A stretch of DNA of 64,000 nt from Tabrizicola sp. (GCF_022842145.1 NZ_JALHQD010000009.1:116487-180486); one strand, 5' to 3'. Shown: positions 8,382 through 19,937, numbered from the stretch's first letter. The notes: generated by a model from the sequence alone, not told the origin. Numbers and translations are program-made.

Positions 8382-10928
8382 GTGCAGAAACACGACCCCA
8401 TCGCGGAATTCGCGCAGATCACGCCCAGTGCGCAGATCGCGACCGCAAGCCACGGCTGGCGGGCCAAGTGCCTGCAGCGGCTGGTGCGGCTTGACCTGCC
8501 GGTGCCGAAATCCGTGGCACTGCCCGCCACTACCGTCCGGTCCATCGCGGCGGGGCACGGGGTGGATGCGGCTGGAATCCTTGACCATTTCGGCGACGGC
8601 CCGCTGATCAGCGTGCGCCCCAGCCCGGCGAACCCGGATTGGGGCGGCCCGTCCACGATCCTGAACATCGGCTTGAACGCCAAGCGCCACGCCCGGCTGG
8701 CCGAGACGCATGGCGAGGCGGCGGCGGATGCGCTGTTCCTGCGCTTTGTGCAGGCCTATGCGATCCACGTGGCGCGGCTGGACCCCGATGTCTTCGACGG
8801 TCTGAAGCCGGGACCCGGTGCCCTGCGCGAGGCGTTGCGGCAGTACGAGATCGAGACCGAGGCCCCGTTCCCCGAGGACCCGGCCCGCCAGCTTTCCGAG
8901 GTCTTGCGCAGCATGGCGCGGGCCTGGGAGGGGACCTCGGCCCGGCTACTGCGCCAGGCCAAGGGCGCGCCGGAGGTGGCGGCGCTGGGACTGGTCGTGC
9001 AGGAGATGGCGCAGGGGATCGGGCAGGGGATTTCGGGCTCGGGCGTGATCCAGTTCGTTGATCCGGTGACCGGCCAACGCCAGATCACGGGGCGCTATCT
9101 GGGGCAAAGCCAGGGCCGCGACGCGCTGAAGACGACCGAGGCGTTGTACCTGACGCGCGACCCACGAGGGCCGTCGCTGGAGGATGTGGCGCCCGAGATC
9201 TTTGCGACGCTCGTCGATTATGGCGCCACGTGCCGCGCGCGGCTGCGCGAGGAGATGCAGGTCGAGTTCACCATCGAGGATGGGCGTCTGGCCGTGCTGG
9301 ATGCGGTCAAGGTACAGCGGTCGGCCCGAGCGGGGCTGCGGATCGCGGTGGCGCTGGCCGAGGACGGGGTGATCCCGCGGAATGAGGCGGTGCTGCGGGT
9401 GGAGCCGCGCGCGCTGTCGGAACTTCTGCACCATCAGGTCGATCCGCGCGGGGCGCGCGATGTGATTGCCCGGGGGATCGCGGCCTCGCCCGGGGCGGCG
9501 ACGGGAATACTGGTGTTCTCGTCCTCGGCCGCGCAGGCGGCTGCGGCGCGGGGCGAGGCCTGCATCCTGGTGCGGCGCGAGACGGCGCCCGAGGATATCC
9601 GGGGCATGCACTCGGCGGCGGCAGTGCTGACCGAGCGGGGCGGGATGACCAGCCACGCGGCGGTGATCGCGCGCGGGTTGGGCCTGCCTTGCGTCGTGGG
9701 CGCGTCCGAACTTCGGCTGGAGACGCGGGACAAGAAGCTGACCACGGCCGACGGGCGCGTCTTCCGCGAGGGTGACGTGGTGACGCTGGACGGCACCAAG
9801 GGCGAGGCGCTGGCCGGCGCGGCCGAGATGCTGCCTCCGGCGCTGGACGACAGCTTTCGCCGCTTGCTGAGCTGGGCCGACGAGGTGCGCGACATCGGGG
9901 TGCGCGCGAATGCCGACACCCCCGCCGACGCCGAAACGGCGCGGAAGTTCGAGGCCGAGGGGATCGGGTTGTGCCGGACCGAGCACATGTTCTTCGATGA
10001 AGACCGTCTGGTGGTGATGCGCGAGATGATCTTCGCCGACACCCCCGGTGATCGGGCCGCGGCGCTGGCGCGGCTGCTGCCGATGCAGCGCGCGGACTTT
10101 GTGCAGCTCTTTGAAATCATGCAGGGATTGCCGGTCTGCATCCGGCTTTTCGACCCGCCCTTGCACGAATTCCTGCCTTCGGACCGCGAGGGGTTGCGGG
10201 ATCTGGCGGAAGCCTTGGATCGTCCGCTTTCGGAAGTCACCCGCCGCGCCGAGGCGCTGACCGAGGTGAACCCGATGCTGGGGATGCGCGGCGTCAGGCT
10301 TGGCGTGGTCCTGCCGGAAATCTACGACATGCAGGCTCAAGCCATCTTCGAGGCAACGCTGGAAAGCGCGCGGCGGGGGGCCCCCGTGGTGCCCGAGATC
10401 ATGATCCCGCTGGTCAGCGCGCGGCGCGAGGTCGAGCTGGTCAAGACCCGCATCGACGCGGTGGCAGCGATGGTGCGCACCAAGGCCGGGGCCGACTTCG
10501 ACTACAAGCTGGGCGTGATGGTCGAAACCCCCCGGGCGGCCTTGCGGGCGGGGGAGATCGCGCAGCACGCGGCGTTCCTGTCCTTCGGGACCAACGACCT
10601 GACCCAGATGACCTACGGGTTGAGTCGCGATGACGCGGGCCGCTTCATGAACACCTATGTCCGGCTTGGCGTTTTCCCGGAAGACCCGTTCCACATCCTG
10701 GACATCGACGGAGTGGGCGAACTGCTGCTTATCGGGGCCGAGCGGGGCCGCAAGACACGGAGCGACCTTACACTTTCCATCTGTGGCGAGCATGGCGGCA
10801 ACCCGGAATCCATCGACTTTTGCCGTCAGGCGGGGTTCGATTATGTGTCCTGTTCGCCCTACCGGGTGCCGATGGCCCGGCTGGCGGCGGCGCACCTTGC
10901 GCTCAACGATAGGGCGAAACTCGTTTAA
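8382..10928 (+). CDS. ppdK: Pyruvate phosphate dikinase-like PEP-utilising enzyme
   Basis: 848-aa protein with the architecture of pyruvate phosphate dikinase: N-terminal ATP-grasp region, central phospho-His domain (GGMTSHAAVIARG, about 420-432 from this start) and a C-terminal PEP/pyruvate barrel (GIGLCRTEHMFF, FGTNDLTQMTYG, catalytic-Cys motif CGEHGG). The latter two domains look intact. In the ATP-grasp part, the canonical block ending LQTR is LDAV and the glycine-rich start motif is absent, so ATP-driven chemistry may be lost or changed. I chose GTG 8382 because AAAAAGG lies 8 bases upstream; the frame extends to a TTG at 8334. It follows glyS, but a separate promoter is plausible. Confidence 0.75.
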   Translation: MQKHDPIAEFAQITPSAQIATASHGWRAKCLQRLVRLDLPVPKSVALPATTVRSIAAGHGVDAAGILDHFGDGPLISVRPSPANPDWGGPSTILNIGLNAKRHARLAETHGEAAADALFLRFVQAYAIHVARLDPDVFDGLKPGPGALREALRQYEIETEAPFPEDPARQLSEVLRSMARAWEGTSARLLRQAKGAPEVAALGLVVQEMAQGIGQGISGSGVIQFVDPVTGQRQITGRYLGQSQGRDALKTTEALYLTRDPRGPSLEDVAPEIFATLVDYGATCRARLREEMQVEFTIEDGRLAVLDAVKVQRSARAGLRIAVALAEDGVIPRNEAVLRVEPRALSELLHHQVDPRGARDVIARGIAASPGAATGILVFSSSAAQAAAARGEACILVRRETAPEDIRGMHSAAAVLTERGGMTSHAAVIARGLGLPCVVGASELRLETRDKKLTTADGRVFREGDVVTLDGTKGEALAGAAEMLPPALDDSFRRLLSWADEVRDIGVRANADTPADAETARKFEAEGIGLCRTEHMFFDEDRLVVMREMIFADTPGDRAAALARLLPMQRADFVQLFEIMQGLPVCIRLFDPPLHEFLPSDREGLRDLAEALDRPLSEVTRRAEALTEVNPMLGMRGVRLGVVLPEIYDMQAQAIFEATLESARRGAPVVPEIMIPLVSARREVELVKTRIDAVAAMVRTKAGADFDYKLGVMVETPRAALRAGEIAQHAAFLSFGTNDLTQMTYGLSRDDAGRFMNTYVRLGVFPEDPFHILDIDGVGELLLIGAERGRKTRSDLTLSICGEHGGNPESIDFCRQAGFDYVSCSPYRVPMARLAAAHLALNDRAKLV

Positions 10929-11112
10929 AATCAGTTAATTACAACGGATTCTTGAGGGAATCACCGCTTTTTCGGCGAGATGTCGCTTATGCGCCGCCGA
11001 TTAGCGTGGCATTTGCGCAACAGCGGTGGACCCTCTGGAACAGTTCACCTAGGTCGCCTGCTGCTTGCAAGGGCGGGGCTTACGCCGCCTGAAACCAAAG
11101 ACGGATGAGCAG

Positions 11113-11733
11113 ATGAAACGCGACCTTGCGACCCTCGCGCTGGCGATGGCCCTGGCGGCCACGACTGCAGCGGCCGACGGCAGCTGGCCGGCCAGCATGT
11201 TCGGCTTCCAGACAGCCGCCGCTACCCCCGACCTGCAGCGCCTGCCCCAGCCGGAGCTGAACGGCCCGCTACCCGCCATCGCCATGACCGATGGCATTAC
11301 CGAAGAATGGCTGATGTCCCGCCCCGTGCCCACGGGCGACGAGGAGTGGACCTGCCTGACCGAAGCGCTTTACTTCGAAGCGCGCGGCGAAAGCCTGGAC
11401 GGGCAGGTTGCCGTGGCCGAAGTGATCCTGAACCGGGTGGACAGCCGGCTGTACCCCGGCTCCGTCTGTGGCGTCGTCCGCCAGCGTGGCGGTGGGGGCT
11501 GTCAGTTCTCGTATGTCTGTGACGGGCGGGCCGACCGGATGCGCGACAAGGTGTCTGCCGACCGGGCGGGCCGGATTGCGCGGGCGATGCTGGACGGGGC
11601 CCCGCGGGTCCTGACCGACGGAGCCACGCATTTCCACACCCGCGCCGTCCGGCCCAGCTGGTCGAAGCGCTTTGCCAAGACCACGGTCATCGGTGCGCAT
11701 CTCTTCTACCGACAGCCCGGCAGCCGGGGGTGA
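11113..11733 (+). CDS. SleB-type cell wall hydrolase (Hydrolase_2)
   Basis: Exported peptidoglycan hydrolase of the SleB/CwlJ family, 206 aa. A signal peptide spans residues 1 to about 21 (MKRDLATLALAMALAATTAA). The family core starts at CLTEALYFEARGE (about 81-93), where the Glu after the Thr (residue 84) is the expected catalytic acid, and runs through VAEVILNRV to a C-terminal THFHTRAVRPSW segment. I chose ATG 11113 because it places the signal peptide at the N-terminus; the frame is open further upstream. In non-sporulating alphaproteobacteria such enzymes trim vegetative peptidoglycan. The upstream gap 10,929-11,112 shows no clear terminator. Confidence 0.85.
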   Translation: MKRDLATLALAMALAATTAAADGSWPASMFGFQTAAATPDLQRLPQPELNGPLPAIAMTDGITEEWLMSRPVPTGDEEWTCLTEALYFEARGESLDGQVAVAEVILNRVDSRLYPGSVCGVVRQRGGGGCQFSYVCDGRADRMRDKVSADRAGRIARAMLDGAPRVLTDGATHFHTRAVRPSWSKRFAKTTVIGAHLFYRQPGSRG

Positions 11734-11818
11734 TGTCGGGTATCGTGCGTTCGGTGACGCCTTCTCGCTTGGCCGTCGCGCGCTGCATGGTATGAGGGGC
11801 CGAATAGCGGAGGCGCCC

Positions 11819-12727
11819 ATGACCATGTCCGACATCGAGCTTGCCTTCGCCCATCCCGAGGATCGGGCCGAAGCGTCGGCGGGCGCTGCGCCGCGTGACC
11901 GCATCAGCCTGCGCGACCACGTGGTCGAGGCTGACATCGGCGCCTTCCAGAAGGAACGCGGCCACAAGCAGCGCCTGCGCTTCAACGTGGTGGTCGAGGT
12001 GCGCCCGGTGACCGAGCCCTTGGAGGATGACGTCGACCGCATCCTGTCTTACGACCGCATCACCGAGGCGATCGACGCCGAGCTCGCCGCCGAGCGGCTG
12101 AACCTGCTGGAGACCTTGGCCGAACGGCTGGCCGAGCGCGTCCTGGCCGAGCCCGCTGCGATGCGGGTCTTCGTGCGGATCGAGAAGCTGGACATCGGCC
12201 CCTATGCCTTGGGGGTGGAGATCGTCCGCTCCCGTGCCGAACGCCCGGTCCAGAAGGCCGGGGACGAGGGGATGGAGGCGGTGCATCCGCTTGTCGTGTA
12301 TCTGGACAACCGGACGATCCAAGCCTCCGATCTGTCGGCGCGGCTGGATCAGCTGTTGGCCGAAGGCTTGCCGCTGATCCTGGCCGTCGGCCTGCCTGAC
12401 CTGCCCCGGCCCGTCACAGGGCACAAGCCGACCCAGCGCCGGGTCGACCTGCTGGCGATGGAGCAGAACGCCTGGACCCTGGCCGCCCGCGACCCGCGCT
12501 GCGTGGTGGTGGCGACGCGGACGGAGATCGACTGGGCGATCAAGCGGGGGCAGTCGGTGGTCTGGGCCCCGTCGAAGCTGGTACTGGACGCCGTGGACGG
12601 CCCCAAGGGGTCCGAGCCGGTCAGCCTTGCCTTGTGGCTGGCGGAAACAATGTCGGCGCAGGCGCTGGTTGTTCACGGCGACGTTGCAGTCCCGGCAGGA
12701 AGCCGCGTTCCGGTGCGCCGGGGCTGA
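11819..12727 (+). CDS. folB: Dihydroneopterin aldolase FolB with long C-terminal extension
   Basis: Dihydroneopterin aldolase converts dihydroneopterin to 6-hydroxymethyl-dihydropterin in folate synthesis. Residues about 27-140 form the FolB fold: the conserved acidic residue in NLLETLAERLA (E98) and the catalytic-type Lys in RIEKLDIGPYALG (K123) are present. The protein is 302 aa against about 120 for ordinary FolB. Residues about 155-302 form an additional domain (LVVYLDNRTIQASDL onward, with IEPA-free Rossmann-like hydrophobic strands) that I cannot assign. ATG 11819 has GCGGAGG just upstream. folP follows after 46 bases and glmM overlaps folP, so the three are probably one operon. Confidence 0.88.
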   Translation: MTMSDIELAFAHPEDRAEASAGAAPRDRISLRDHVVEADIGAFQKERGHKQRLRFNVVVEVRPVTEPLEDDVDRILSYDRITEAIDAELAAERLNLLETLAERLAERVLAEPAAMRVFVRIEKLDIGPYALGVEIVRSRAERPVQKAGDEGMEAVHPLVVYLDNRTIQASDLSARLDQLLAEGLPLILAVGLPDLPRPVTGHKPTQRRVDLLAMEQNAWTLAARDPRCVVVATRTEIDWAIKRGQSVVWAPSKLVLDAVDGPKGSEPVSLALWLAETMSAQALVVHGDVAVPAGSRVPVRRG

Positions 12728-12773
12728 TGCTTCCCCCTTGAAAAGCGGCGGTCCATCGGCCACTCCGGGGGGC

Positions 12774-13793
12774 ATGGAATACTTTCGTCCGATAGCAATG
12801 ACCGATCCGGCCCGGGCTGCGGGCGCGCTGACGCTGGCGGGAGGCTGGTGCTGGTTCGACCGGGTCGAGGTTCTGTCGCGCGCGGCCGCCAGCCGGATGA
12901 TCCCGGCTTCCGAGGTCCCCGCAGGGGTCCTGCACCGGCTGACCGCGCCGCGCCCCGCGTTTGCGGGTCTGACGGTGGACCGACCACGTCTGATGGGCAT
13001 CCTGAACGTGACCCCGGACAGTTTCTCGGACGGCGGGCGGTTCTTCGGGGCCGAGGCCGCCGTGGCGCAGGCCCGGGCGATGGCCGGAGCGGCCGAGATC
13101 ATCGACGTCGGCGGGGAAAGCACCCGGCCGGGCGCGGTCGAGGTGCCGGTGGCGGAAGAAATCGCCCGCACGGTCCCGGTCATCCGCGCCCTGCGCGAGG
13201 GCGGCCTTGACGCTCCGATCTCGATTGACACCCGGAAGGCGGTGGTGGCCGAGGCTGCGCTTCAGGCGGGCGCGACCATCGTCAACGACGTCTCCGCCTT
13301 CGACTTTGACCCGACGCTTGGGCCGCTGGTGGCGCGCATGGCGGCTCCGGTCGTGCTGATGCATGCGCAAGGCGTGCCCGCGACGATGCAGGACAACCCG
13401 CTTTATGCCGACGTTCTGCTGGACGTCTATGACGCGCTGGCGGCGCGGCTGGGCCGGGCCGAGGCTCTGGGGATCGACCGGGCGCGGATCGTGCTGGACC
13501 CCGGCATCGGTTTCGGGAAGAACCAGTCGCACAACCTCGCCTTGCTGCGGGGGCTGTCCCTGTTCCACGGCCTGGGTTGTCCGATCCTGCTGGGGACCTC
13601 GCGCAAGCGGTTCATCGGGTCCATCGGCGGTGCCGACCGGCCCGAGGACCGCGCGCCGGGGTCCATCGCCACGGCGCTGGCCGGGGTGGCGCAGGGGGTG
13701 CAGATCACCCGCGTGCATGACGTGGCCGAGACGCGGCAGGCCTTGCGACTGTGGCAGGCGATGAACACCGAACATCTGGAGAGCGACCAATGA
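12774..13793 (+). CDS. folP: Dihydropteroate synthase
   Basis: Condenses 6-hydroxymethyl-dihydropterin diphosphate with p-aminobenzoate; the target of sulfonamides. It has 339 aa, longer than the usual 270-285 because of an N-terminal extension of about 70 residues before the first signature. The DHPS signatures are [15 protein letters not shown] (about 75-89) and [12 protein letters not shown] (about 110-121), and GTSRKRFIG lies near the C-terminus. ATG 12774 is chosen because it follows folB; the open frame begins earlier within folB. The stop overlaps the glmM start (ATGA), so folP and glmM are translationally coupled. Confidence 0.95.
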   Translation: MEYFRPIAMTDPARAAGALTLAGGWCWFDRVEVLSRAAASRMIPASEVPAGVLHRLTAPRPAFAGLTVDRPRLMGILNVTPDSFSDGGRFFGAEAAVAQARAMAGAAEIIDVGGESTRPGAVEVPVAEEIARTVPVIRALREGGLDAPISIDTRKAVVAEAALQAGATIVNDVSAFDFDPTLGPLVARMAAPVVLMHAQGVPATMQDNPLYADVLLDVYDALAARLGRAEALGIDRARIVLDPGIGFGKNQSHNLALLRGLSLFHGLGCPILLGTSRKRFIGSIGGADRPEDRAPGSIATALAGVAQGVQITRVHDVAETRQALRLWQAMNTEHLESDQ

Positions 13794-15133
13794 CCCGCAA
13801 GCTGTTTGGCACCGATGGCGTCCGGGGGCGGGCGAATAGCTGGCCGATGACGGCAGAACTTGCGCTGAAGCTGGGCGCGGCGGCGGGGCGGTATTTCCGG
13901 CGGGATGGGTCGGCGGCGCACCGGGTGGTGATCGGCAAGGACACGCGGCTGTCGGGCTACATGCTGGAGAACGCACTGACGGCGGGGTTCTGCTCCACGG
14001 GGATGAACGTGCTGCTTCTGGGTCCGGTGCCGACCCCTGCGGTAGGCTACCTCACGCGGTCGATGCGGGCGGATGTGGGGGTGATGATCTCGGCCTCGCA
14101 CAACCCGCACCAGGACAACGGGATCAAGTTCTTCGGGCCGGATGGGTTCAAGCTGTCGGATGCCGCGGAAGCCGAGATCGAGGCGATGGTCGAAGGCGAG
14201 ATCCAGCCAGCCAAGCCGGAAAACATCGGTCGCGCAAAGCGGATCGAGGACGGGCGGGGGCGATATCAGGAGTTCGTCAAGACGAGCTTCCCGAACGGCC
14301 TGCGGCTGGACGGGCTGAAGGTGGTGATCGACTGCGCGAACGGGGCGGCCTACCGGGCGGCGCCGGAGGTCTTGTGGGAACTTGGCGCCGAGGTGATCCC
14401 GGTCGGTGTCCACCCGAACGGGACCAACATCAACGACCGCTGCGGGTCGACCCATACCGAGACGGCGGCCGAGGCGGTGGTGGCGCATGGGGCGCATGTC
14501 GGGATCAGCCTCGACGGCGACGCCGACCGGATCATGATCCTGGACGAGGCAGGCCGGGTCGCGGACGGGGATCAGATCATGGCGCTACTGGCGGCACGCT
14601 GGGCCGAGGAGGGGCGGCTTTCAGGCGGTGCCCTGGTCGCGACTGTGATGTCGAACCTGGGGCTGGAGCGGTTCCTGTCGGGGCGCGGGCTGCGGCTGGA
14701 GCGGACGGCGGTGGGGGACCGCTACGTCGTCGAACGGATGCGGGAGGGCGGGTTCAACCTCGGAGGCGAGCAGTCGGGGCACATCGTGATGACCGACTAT
14801 GCGACCACCGGGGACGGGCTTGTCGCGGGGCTGCAGTTCCTGGCCGAGATGGTGCGGACCGGGCGACCTGCATCGGAACTGACGCGGTCCTTCGAGACTG
14901 TGCCGCAGCTTTTGAAGAACGTCAGGTTCACGGCCGGGGCAAAGCCGCTGGAGATGGCTTCGGTGCAGGAGGTGATCCGGGCGTCCGAGCAGCGGATCGA
15001 GGGGTTGGGGCGCATCCTGATCCGGAAATCAGGGACCGAACCGCTGATCCGGGTGATGGCGGAGTGCGAGGACGAGGCGCTGCTGGTGGCGGTGGTCGAC
15101 GAGATCGTCGGGGCCGTGGAGGCTGCGGTCTGA
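13790..15133 (+). CDS. glmM: Phosphoglucosamine mutase
   Basis: Interconverts glucosamine-6-phosphate and glucosamine-1-phosphate on the way to UDP-GlcNAc for peptidoglycan and LPS. The 447-aa length is standard. The phosphoserine loop [12 protein letters not shown] (S103) and the Mg-binding DGDADR (242-247) are intact, and the C-terminal [12 protein letters not shown] binds the substrate phosphate. The ATG overlaps the folP stop. Downstream, 15,134-15,408 (275 bases) shows no gene or clear terminator. Confidence 0.97.
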   Translation: MTRKLFGTDGVRGRANSWPMTAELALKLGAAAGRYFRRDGSAAHRVVIGKDTRLSGYMLENALTAGFCSTGMNVLLLGPVPTPAVGYLTRSMRADVGVMISASHNPHQDNGIKFFGPDGFKLSDAAEAEIEAMVEGEIQPAKPENIGRAKRIEDGRGRYQEFVKTSFPNGLRLDGLKVVIDCANGAAYRAAPEVLWELGAEVIPVGVHPNGTNINDRCGSTHTETAAEAVVAHGAHVGISLDGDADRIMILDEAGRVADGDQIMALLAARWAEEGRLSGGALVATVMSNLGLERFLSGRGLRLERTAVGDRYVVERMREGGFNLGGEQSGHIVMTDYATTGDGLVAGLQFLAEMVRTGRPASELTRSFETVPQLLKNVRFTAGAKPLEMASVQEVIRASEQRIEGLGRILIRKSGTEPLIRVMAECEDEALLVAVVDEIVGAVEAAV

Positions 15134-15408
15134 GCCTGGCCGACCACGGAGGAAACCGTTAGTTCTGTACCCGGGGCTGAGGCCTGCGGACGCGACAACT
15201 CTGGCCCGCCGAAGCAATGTCGGCGCTGCGTGGGGCGCGGGCGACTGAGTGCGGCCCTTCTAGCGCCCGGCCTTACCCTGTTTGCCAATCCGGCCAAGCT
15301 GCGAGCTGGCAGAGCGGGCCAAGAAGCCGATTTGATGGGTGAGCGTTGGGAATTCTGGGTCTGGACGCCTGGCAAGGGCTCGGTCCGGTCAGGCTGAATG
15401 ACACGTGA

Positions 15409-16449
15409 TCAAGCCCCCGAGTCTGCAAAGTCCAGCGTGCGCAGGATTTCGTCTAGTTCAGCGTGATACCCCGCCTCGACCGAGCCTCTCAGCACCACGA
15501 AGCCTGGGGCCACCTCATGCGCTCGTGATAGCCCGACCTGGCGCAGGGTGAAGCGGTCCTGCGGCACCAGGACGACCATCCTGCTTTTGGGACGGAGCGA
15601 CAGATGCGCGTGATCGAGGTGACTGCCGTCGATGCTGACCACGATCCTTGCGGGACAAAGCGCGCGCTGCAGCGTCTCGACCGAGGTGCCGGCGATGTCG
15701 ATCACCTGCCAGTTCCGGGCCAGCAGGACTTCGACCAGGGCATCCTCGTTCGCGATCCAGCGTGGCGCCCCGGTCCAACCGCGGCGCAGGTAGACAGCCG
15801 TTTCCCCCGGACTGCCGAAGCGGGCCTGCAGCTGGTCGCGGATCCGGTTGTAGCGCGCGACCTTGTGGCTGCCCTGACCGAAGTCCTGGTAGGTGACAAG
15901 CTCTTTGGCCAAGACAGGATGATCCGGCAGGGCCGGCAGCGAAAGCGCGTCCAGGTAGCCGGGGGCATGGGACCAGCTTGGATCATGCGGCATCCACAGC
16001 GCGCCGGTTCCGGGTTCGATCAGCGCTGTGGGAATGGAATCGGTCAGCCAGTGGCCGAAATAGCGCCAACTGATCCCGCTGTGGCAATAGCGCAGGATCG
16101 CTTCCTGCCGCATCGTGGCTGCCACGTCCGCAAGGCCGAAGCCCTGGCCATAGCGTTCGTGCCTGCGCAACGTGGCAAAACCGCGCCGCCGCACCAGCGC
16201 GTTGCGCCAGAGCTTCCGAAGCACCGGGACGTGGGTCACCGTCACTTCCTGCGCCACCTGCATGTGATAGGCGATGGTGGAATGCTCGTCGGTTCCGGTC
16301 ACGCGGTCGAGCATGTCTGGCAGGTACGCGGGCGGGCGGACGGCGACGGTTTCGGCTGGCTGAAGGACCTCGACCTCTGGCGTGCCAGGGCCGATCAGAC
16401 GTTGCAGCACAGGCGCCGATAGGAGGGAAAACCGCGAAAGCAAACTCAA
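15409..16449 (-). CDS. Glycosyltransferase family 61 protein
   Basis: 346-aa soluble protein resembling the GT61/DUF563 glycosyltransferases (EOGT/XYLT relatives). Supporting blocks are the HWLTDSIPTAL region (about 137-147), YLRRGWTGAPRWIANEDAL (about 224-242), the helix WQVIDIAGTSVETLQ, and the C-terminal ARIVVSIDGSHLDHAHL block typical of the family. Bacterial members are found in surface-polysaccharide clusters, but no such cluster surrounds this gene. The neighbour on the same strand (16,554-17,336) is another glycosyltransferase-like protein about 100 bases upstream, so the two may be co-expressed. The acceptor is unknown. Confidence 0.78.
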   Translation of the reverse strand: MSLLSRFSLLSAPVLQRLIGPGTPEVEVLQPAETVAVRPPAYLPDMLDRVTGTDEHSTIAYHMQVAQEVTVTHVPVLRKLWRNALVRRRGFATLRRHERYGQGFGLADVAATMRQEAILRYCHSGISWRYFGHWLTDSIPTALIEPGTGALWMPHDPSWSHAPGYLDALSLPALPDHPVLAKELVTYQDFGQGSHKVARYNRIRDQLQARFGSPGETAVYLRRGWTGAPRWIANEDALVEVLLARNWQVIDIAGTSVETLQRALCPARIVVSIDGSHLDHAHLSLRPKSRMVVLVPQDRFTLRQVGLSRAHEVAPGFVVLRGSVEAGYHAELDEILRTLDFADSGA

Positions 16450-16553
16450 GACAGCTTATCCCCGATGGCCCCGGCAGCCGACTGCGGAAAGACTGACACA
16501 TTCCGGGACACCGGGAAACACCAATGCTGGAGGCGCCCGGCTTGGAGTGCGGT

Positions 16554-17336
16554 TCAGACCGGTTTTCCGCTTTTCGCGGCAAGCCCATAGTCACCTGGAT
16601 AGGCAAGGCTGCCGTGGTGGGTGATCTTCGCGGTCTCGTGGCACCAGATCTCGCCGTTGCAGCCTTCGATCCAGCGGCGGCAGAACGAGGTGTCCTCGCC
16701 ATGCATCACCGCGCCGTCGCGCCCGCGCAGGTGGCTGAAGAAATCGTGGAAATCCGCACCGGGGTAGCCGGGACCGTTGAAGCCGGGGACGGGTTTCGCA
16801 ATGCCCGCCGCCACCATACCCTCGGGCACCGCGCGGCGGAGGAGGAGAAAGCCGGTGCCGACGCCGGGGACCTTGCGAAAGCCGTCGCGGACCACCCGGG
16901 GCCAGGGACTCCCCGCGTCGTACACTTCGGCCACGTTGTAGCGCAGTGACCGGGCGAGGAGGTCGGCGGTCGAGGCACGCTCGGCCTCGGGCTTTGCCGC
17001 TTCGGCTTCGATGAGGCCGCGGAAGGCCTGCCAGCGCATCTGACGCTGGGGGTAGGGGGCCGCGGTGAAATCGGCGTCGAAGTCGAGGAGGTCGAAGAAA
17101 AGCTGGGCCGGATAGCTCATGTCGCTGTCCAGGAGAAGCGCATGGGTGAACTGCTTCTCCGCCAGAAAACAGGACATGAGGTAATTGCGCGAGATGACGA
17201 GGTCGGACCATTCCCAGGTCTTCATCGCGAAGGCGACCTTGCGGCGGGCCATCGCCTGAGTGAGGCCGATGAGGCTGAGCATGGCCGGTGTGTGGACCTG
17301 GCCGGAGGTGGGCATCAGGATGAGGACGGTGGCCAT
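16554..17336 (-). CDS. Glycosyltransferase-like protein with GT-A type DSD motif
   Basis: 260-aa protein starting MATVLILMPTSGQVH. The hydrophobic strand ending ALLLDSDMSYP (about 68-78) gives a DxD-like motif as in GT-A glycosyltransferases, and a late HGEDTSFCRRW plus WCHETAKITHHG segment resembles the metal-binding and acceptor regions of small GT2-like or Anp1-like proteins. I chose the ATG at 17,336; the frame continues upstream but without family-like sequence. It is on the same strand as the GT61 gene. Role in surface glycans is inference; the precise family is not certain. Confidence 0.6.
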   Translation of the reverse strand: MATVLILMPTSGQVHTPAMLSLIGLTQAMARRKVAFAMKTWEWSDLVISRNYLMSCFLAEKQFTHALLLDSDMSYPAQLFFDLLDFDADFTAAPYPQRQMRWQAFRGLIEAEAAKPEAERASTADLLARSLRYNVAEVYDAGSPWPRVVRDGFRKVPGVGTGFLLLRRAVPEGMVAAGIAKPVPGFNGPGYPGADFHDFFSHLRGRDGAVMHGEDTSFCRRWIEGCNGEIWCHETAKITHHGSLAYPGDYGLAAKSGKPV

Positions 17337-17542
17337 CAGGTGTAGCACCCTGGTGTGAGGCCAGGTGCGACCCGCAATGCCAAGTCTTGGTCCCGCATCC
17401 TGCCCCCTGTGCCTTGTCGGCGCAAAGGTGCCAAAGGCAGGGCGGGAATACAAAGGAAAACGCTGGTCAGGGAACCTGGGTGGGCCGAGGCGGTTGGTCC
17501 TTCGATGGCGCCGTGGGGTGCCCTTTGACTTAGGAGGCAAGG

Positions 17543-17812
17543 ATGTTCGATGGAGGAATCGTGCTCTTCCTGTCGCTGTTCACTCTTCTGGCCGTGGCGG
17601 TCCTGGCGCTGATCAGCAAGGAGCGGACCAAGGAGCGGATGCGCGACCCGAATGCGCCGGTGTCCACACTGGCGAAGGATGGCAAGTACGGTGGCGTGGC
17701 GTTCCTGGTGCCGCTGGAGGAGCGCATGCAGTTCCAGCGTGGGCAAATGCAGCCGGTGCGGGTGGCGGTGACGGTGCCACGGCAGATGCCGCTGCGGCGC
17801 GACGAGCCGTAA
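17543..17812 (+). CDS. Small single-pass membrane protein, unknown function
   Basis: 89-aa protein with a strong Shine-Dalgarno sequence (AGGAGG) just before its ATG. One N-terminal transmembrane helix (about 6-25) is followed by a basic, Met/Gln-rich cytoplasmic or periplasmic tail. It is divergent from the glycosyltransferase-like gene and convergent with ilvC. A perfect hairpin starts five bases after its stop. No family recognised; the good start signal and terminator argue that it is real. Confidence 0.6.
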   Translation: MFDGGIVLFLSLFTLLAVAVLALISKERTKERMRDPNAPVSTLAKDGKYGGVAFLVPLEERMQFQRGQMQPVRVAVTVPRQMPLRRDEP

Positions 17813-17816
17813 GAAA

Positions 17817-17840
17817 AAGGGCGCCCGCTGGGGCGCCCTT
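17817..17840. terminator. Bidirectional terminator between small membrane gene and ilvC
   Basis: Perfect 10-bp stem AAGGGCGCCC/GGGCGCCCTT with a four-base GCTG loop. It is flanked by A-rich sequence on the left and lies between two convergent genes, so it can serve both strands; for ilvC the run of T on the minus strand follows the stem. Confidence 0.8.
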
Positions 17841-17860
17841 TCGGTATTCGGGTAGCAGGC

Positions 17861-19465
<1,605 letters not shown>

Positions 19466-19469
<4 letters not shown>

Positions 19470-19933
19470 AGGGTGCGGTCGACCTTGACGACACCGACCG
19501 GGAAATTCTGCGGGTGCTGTCCGCCGACGGCACCGTTTCGGCGGGCGAGCTTGGCCGGAGGTTGGGCCTGTCCCAGCCTGCCGCCTGGCGGCGGGTGCGG
19601 CGGCTGGAGGAGGCGGGGGTGCTGAAAGGCCTCGTCATCGACGTGGACCGCGAGAAGCTGGGCTTCGGGGTCACGGTGTTTCTGGGGGTGAAGCTTGCGA
19701 CGAAGGGGCGGGTCAGCCTTGAGGACTTCGAGCGCGCGGTGCAGGCGATCCCCGAGGTGCAGGTGGTGCAGCACGTGCTGGGGCTGTTTGACTATCGCCT
19801 GCGGGTGGTGGCCCGCGACATCTCCGACTTCGAGCGGGTGCTGCGGCGGCGGATCATGACCTTGCCGGGGGTGGGGAACGTCGAGGCCAACGTCCTTCTG
19901 ACCGAGGAGCGCCGGCCGGGCCCCTTGGGCTAG
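19466..19933 (+). CDS. Lrp/AsnC family transcriptional regulator (second of pair)
   Basis: 155-aa Lrp/AsnC protein. Its N-terminal HTH begins DLDDTDREILRVLSADG and continues RRLGLSQPAAWRRVRRLEEAGVLKG; the RAM domain follows. The start is GTG 19,466, overlapping the previous stop. Tandem Lrp genes that are translationally coupled may form a hetero-oligomer, which is an inference. A perfect 28-base palindrome begins five bases after the stop. Confidence 0.88.
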
Positions 19934-19937
19934 GATC

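Noticed and set aside
8946..10895. 649-codon minus-strand frame opposite the PPDK-like gene
   Set aside because: Antisense shadow with low-complexity composition and no recognisable motif.
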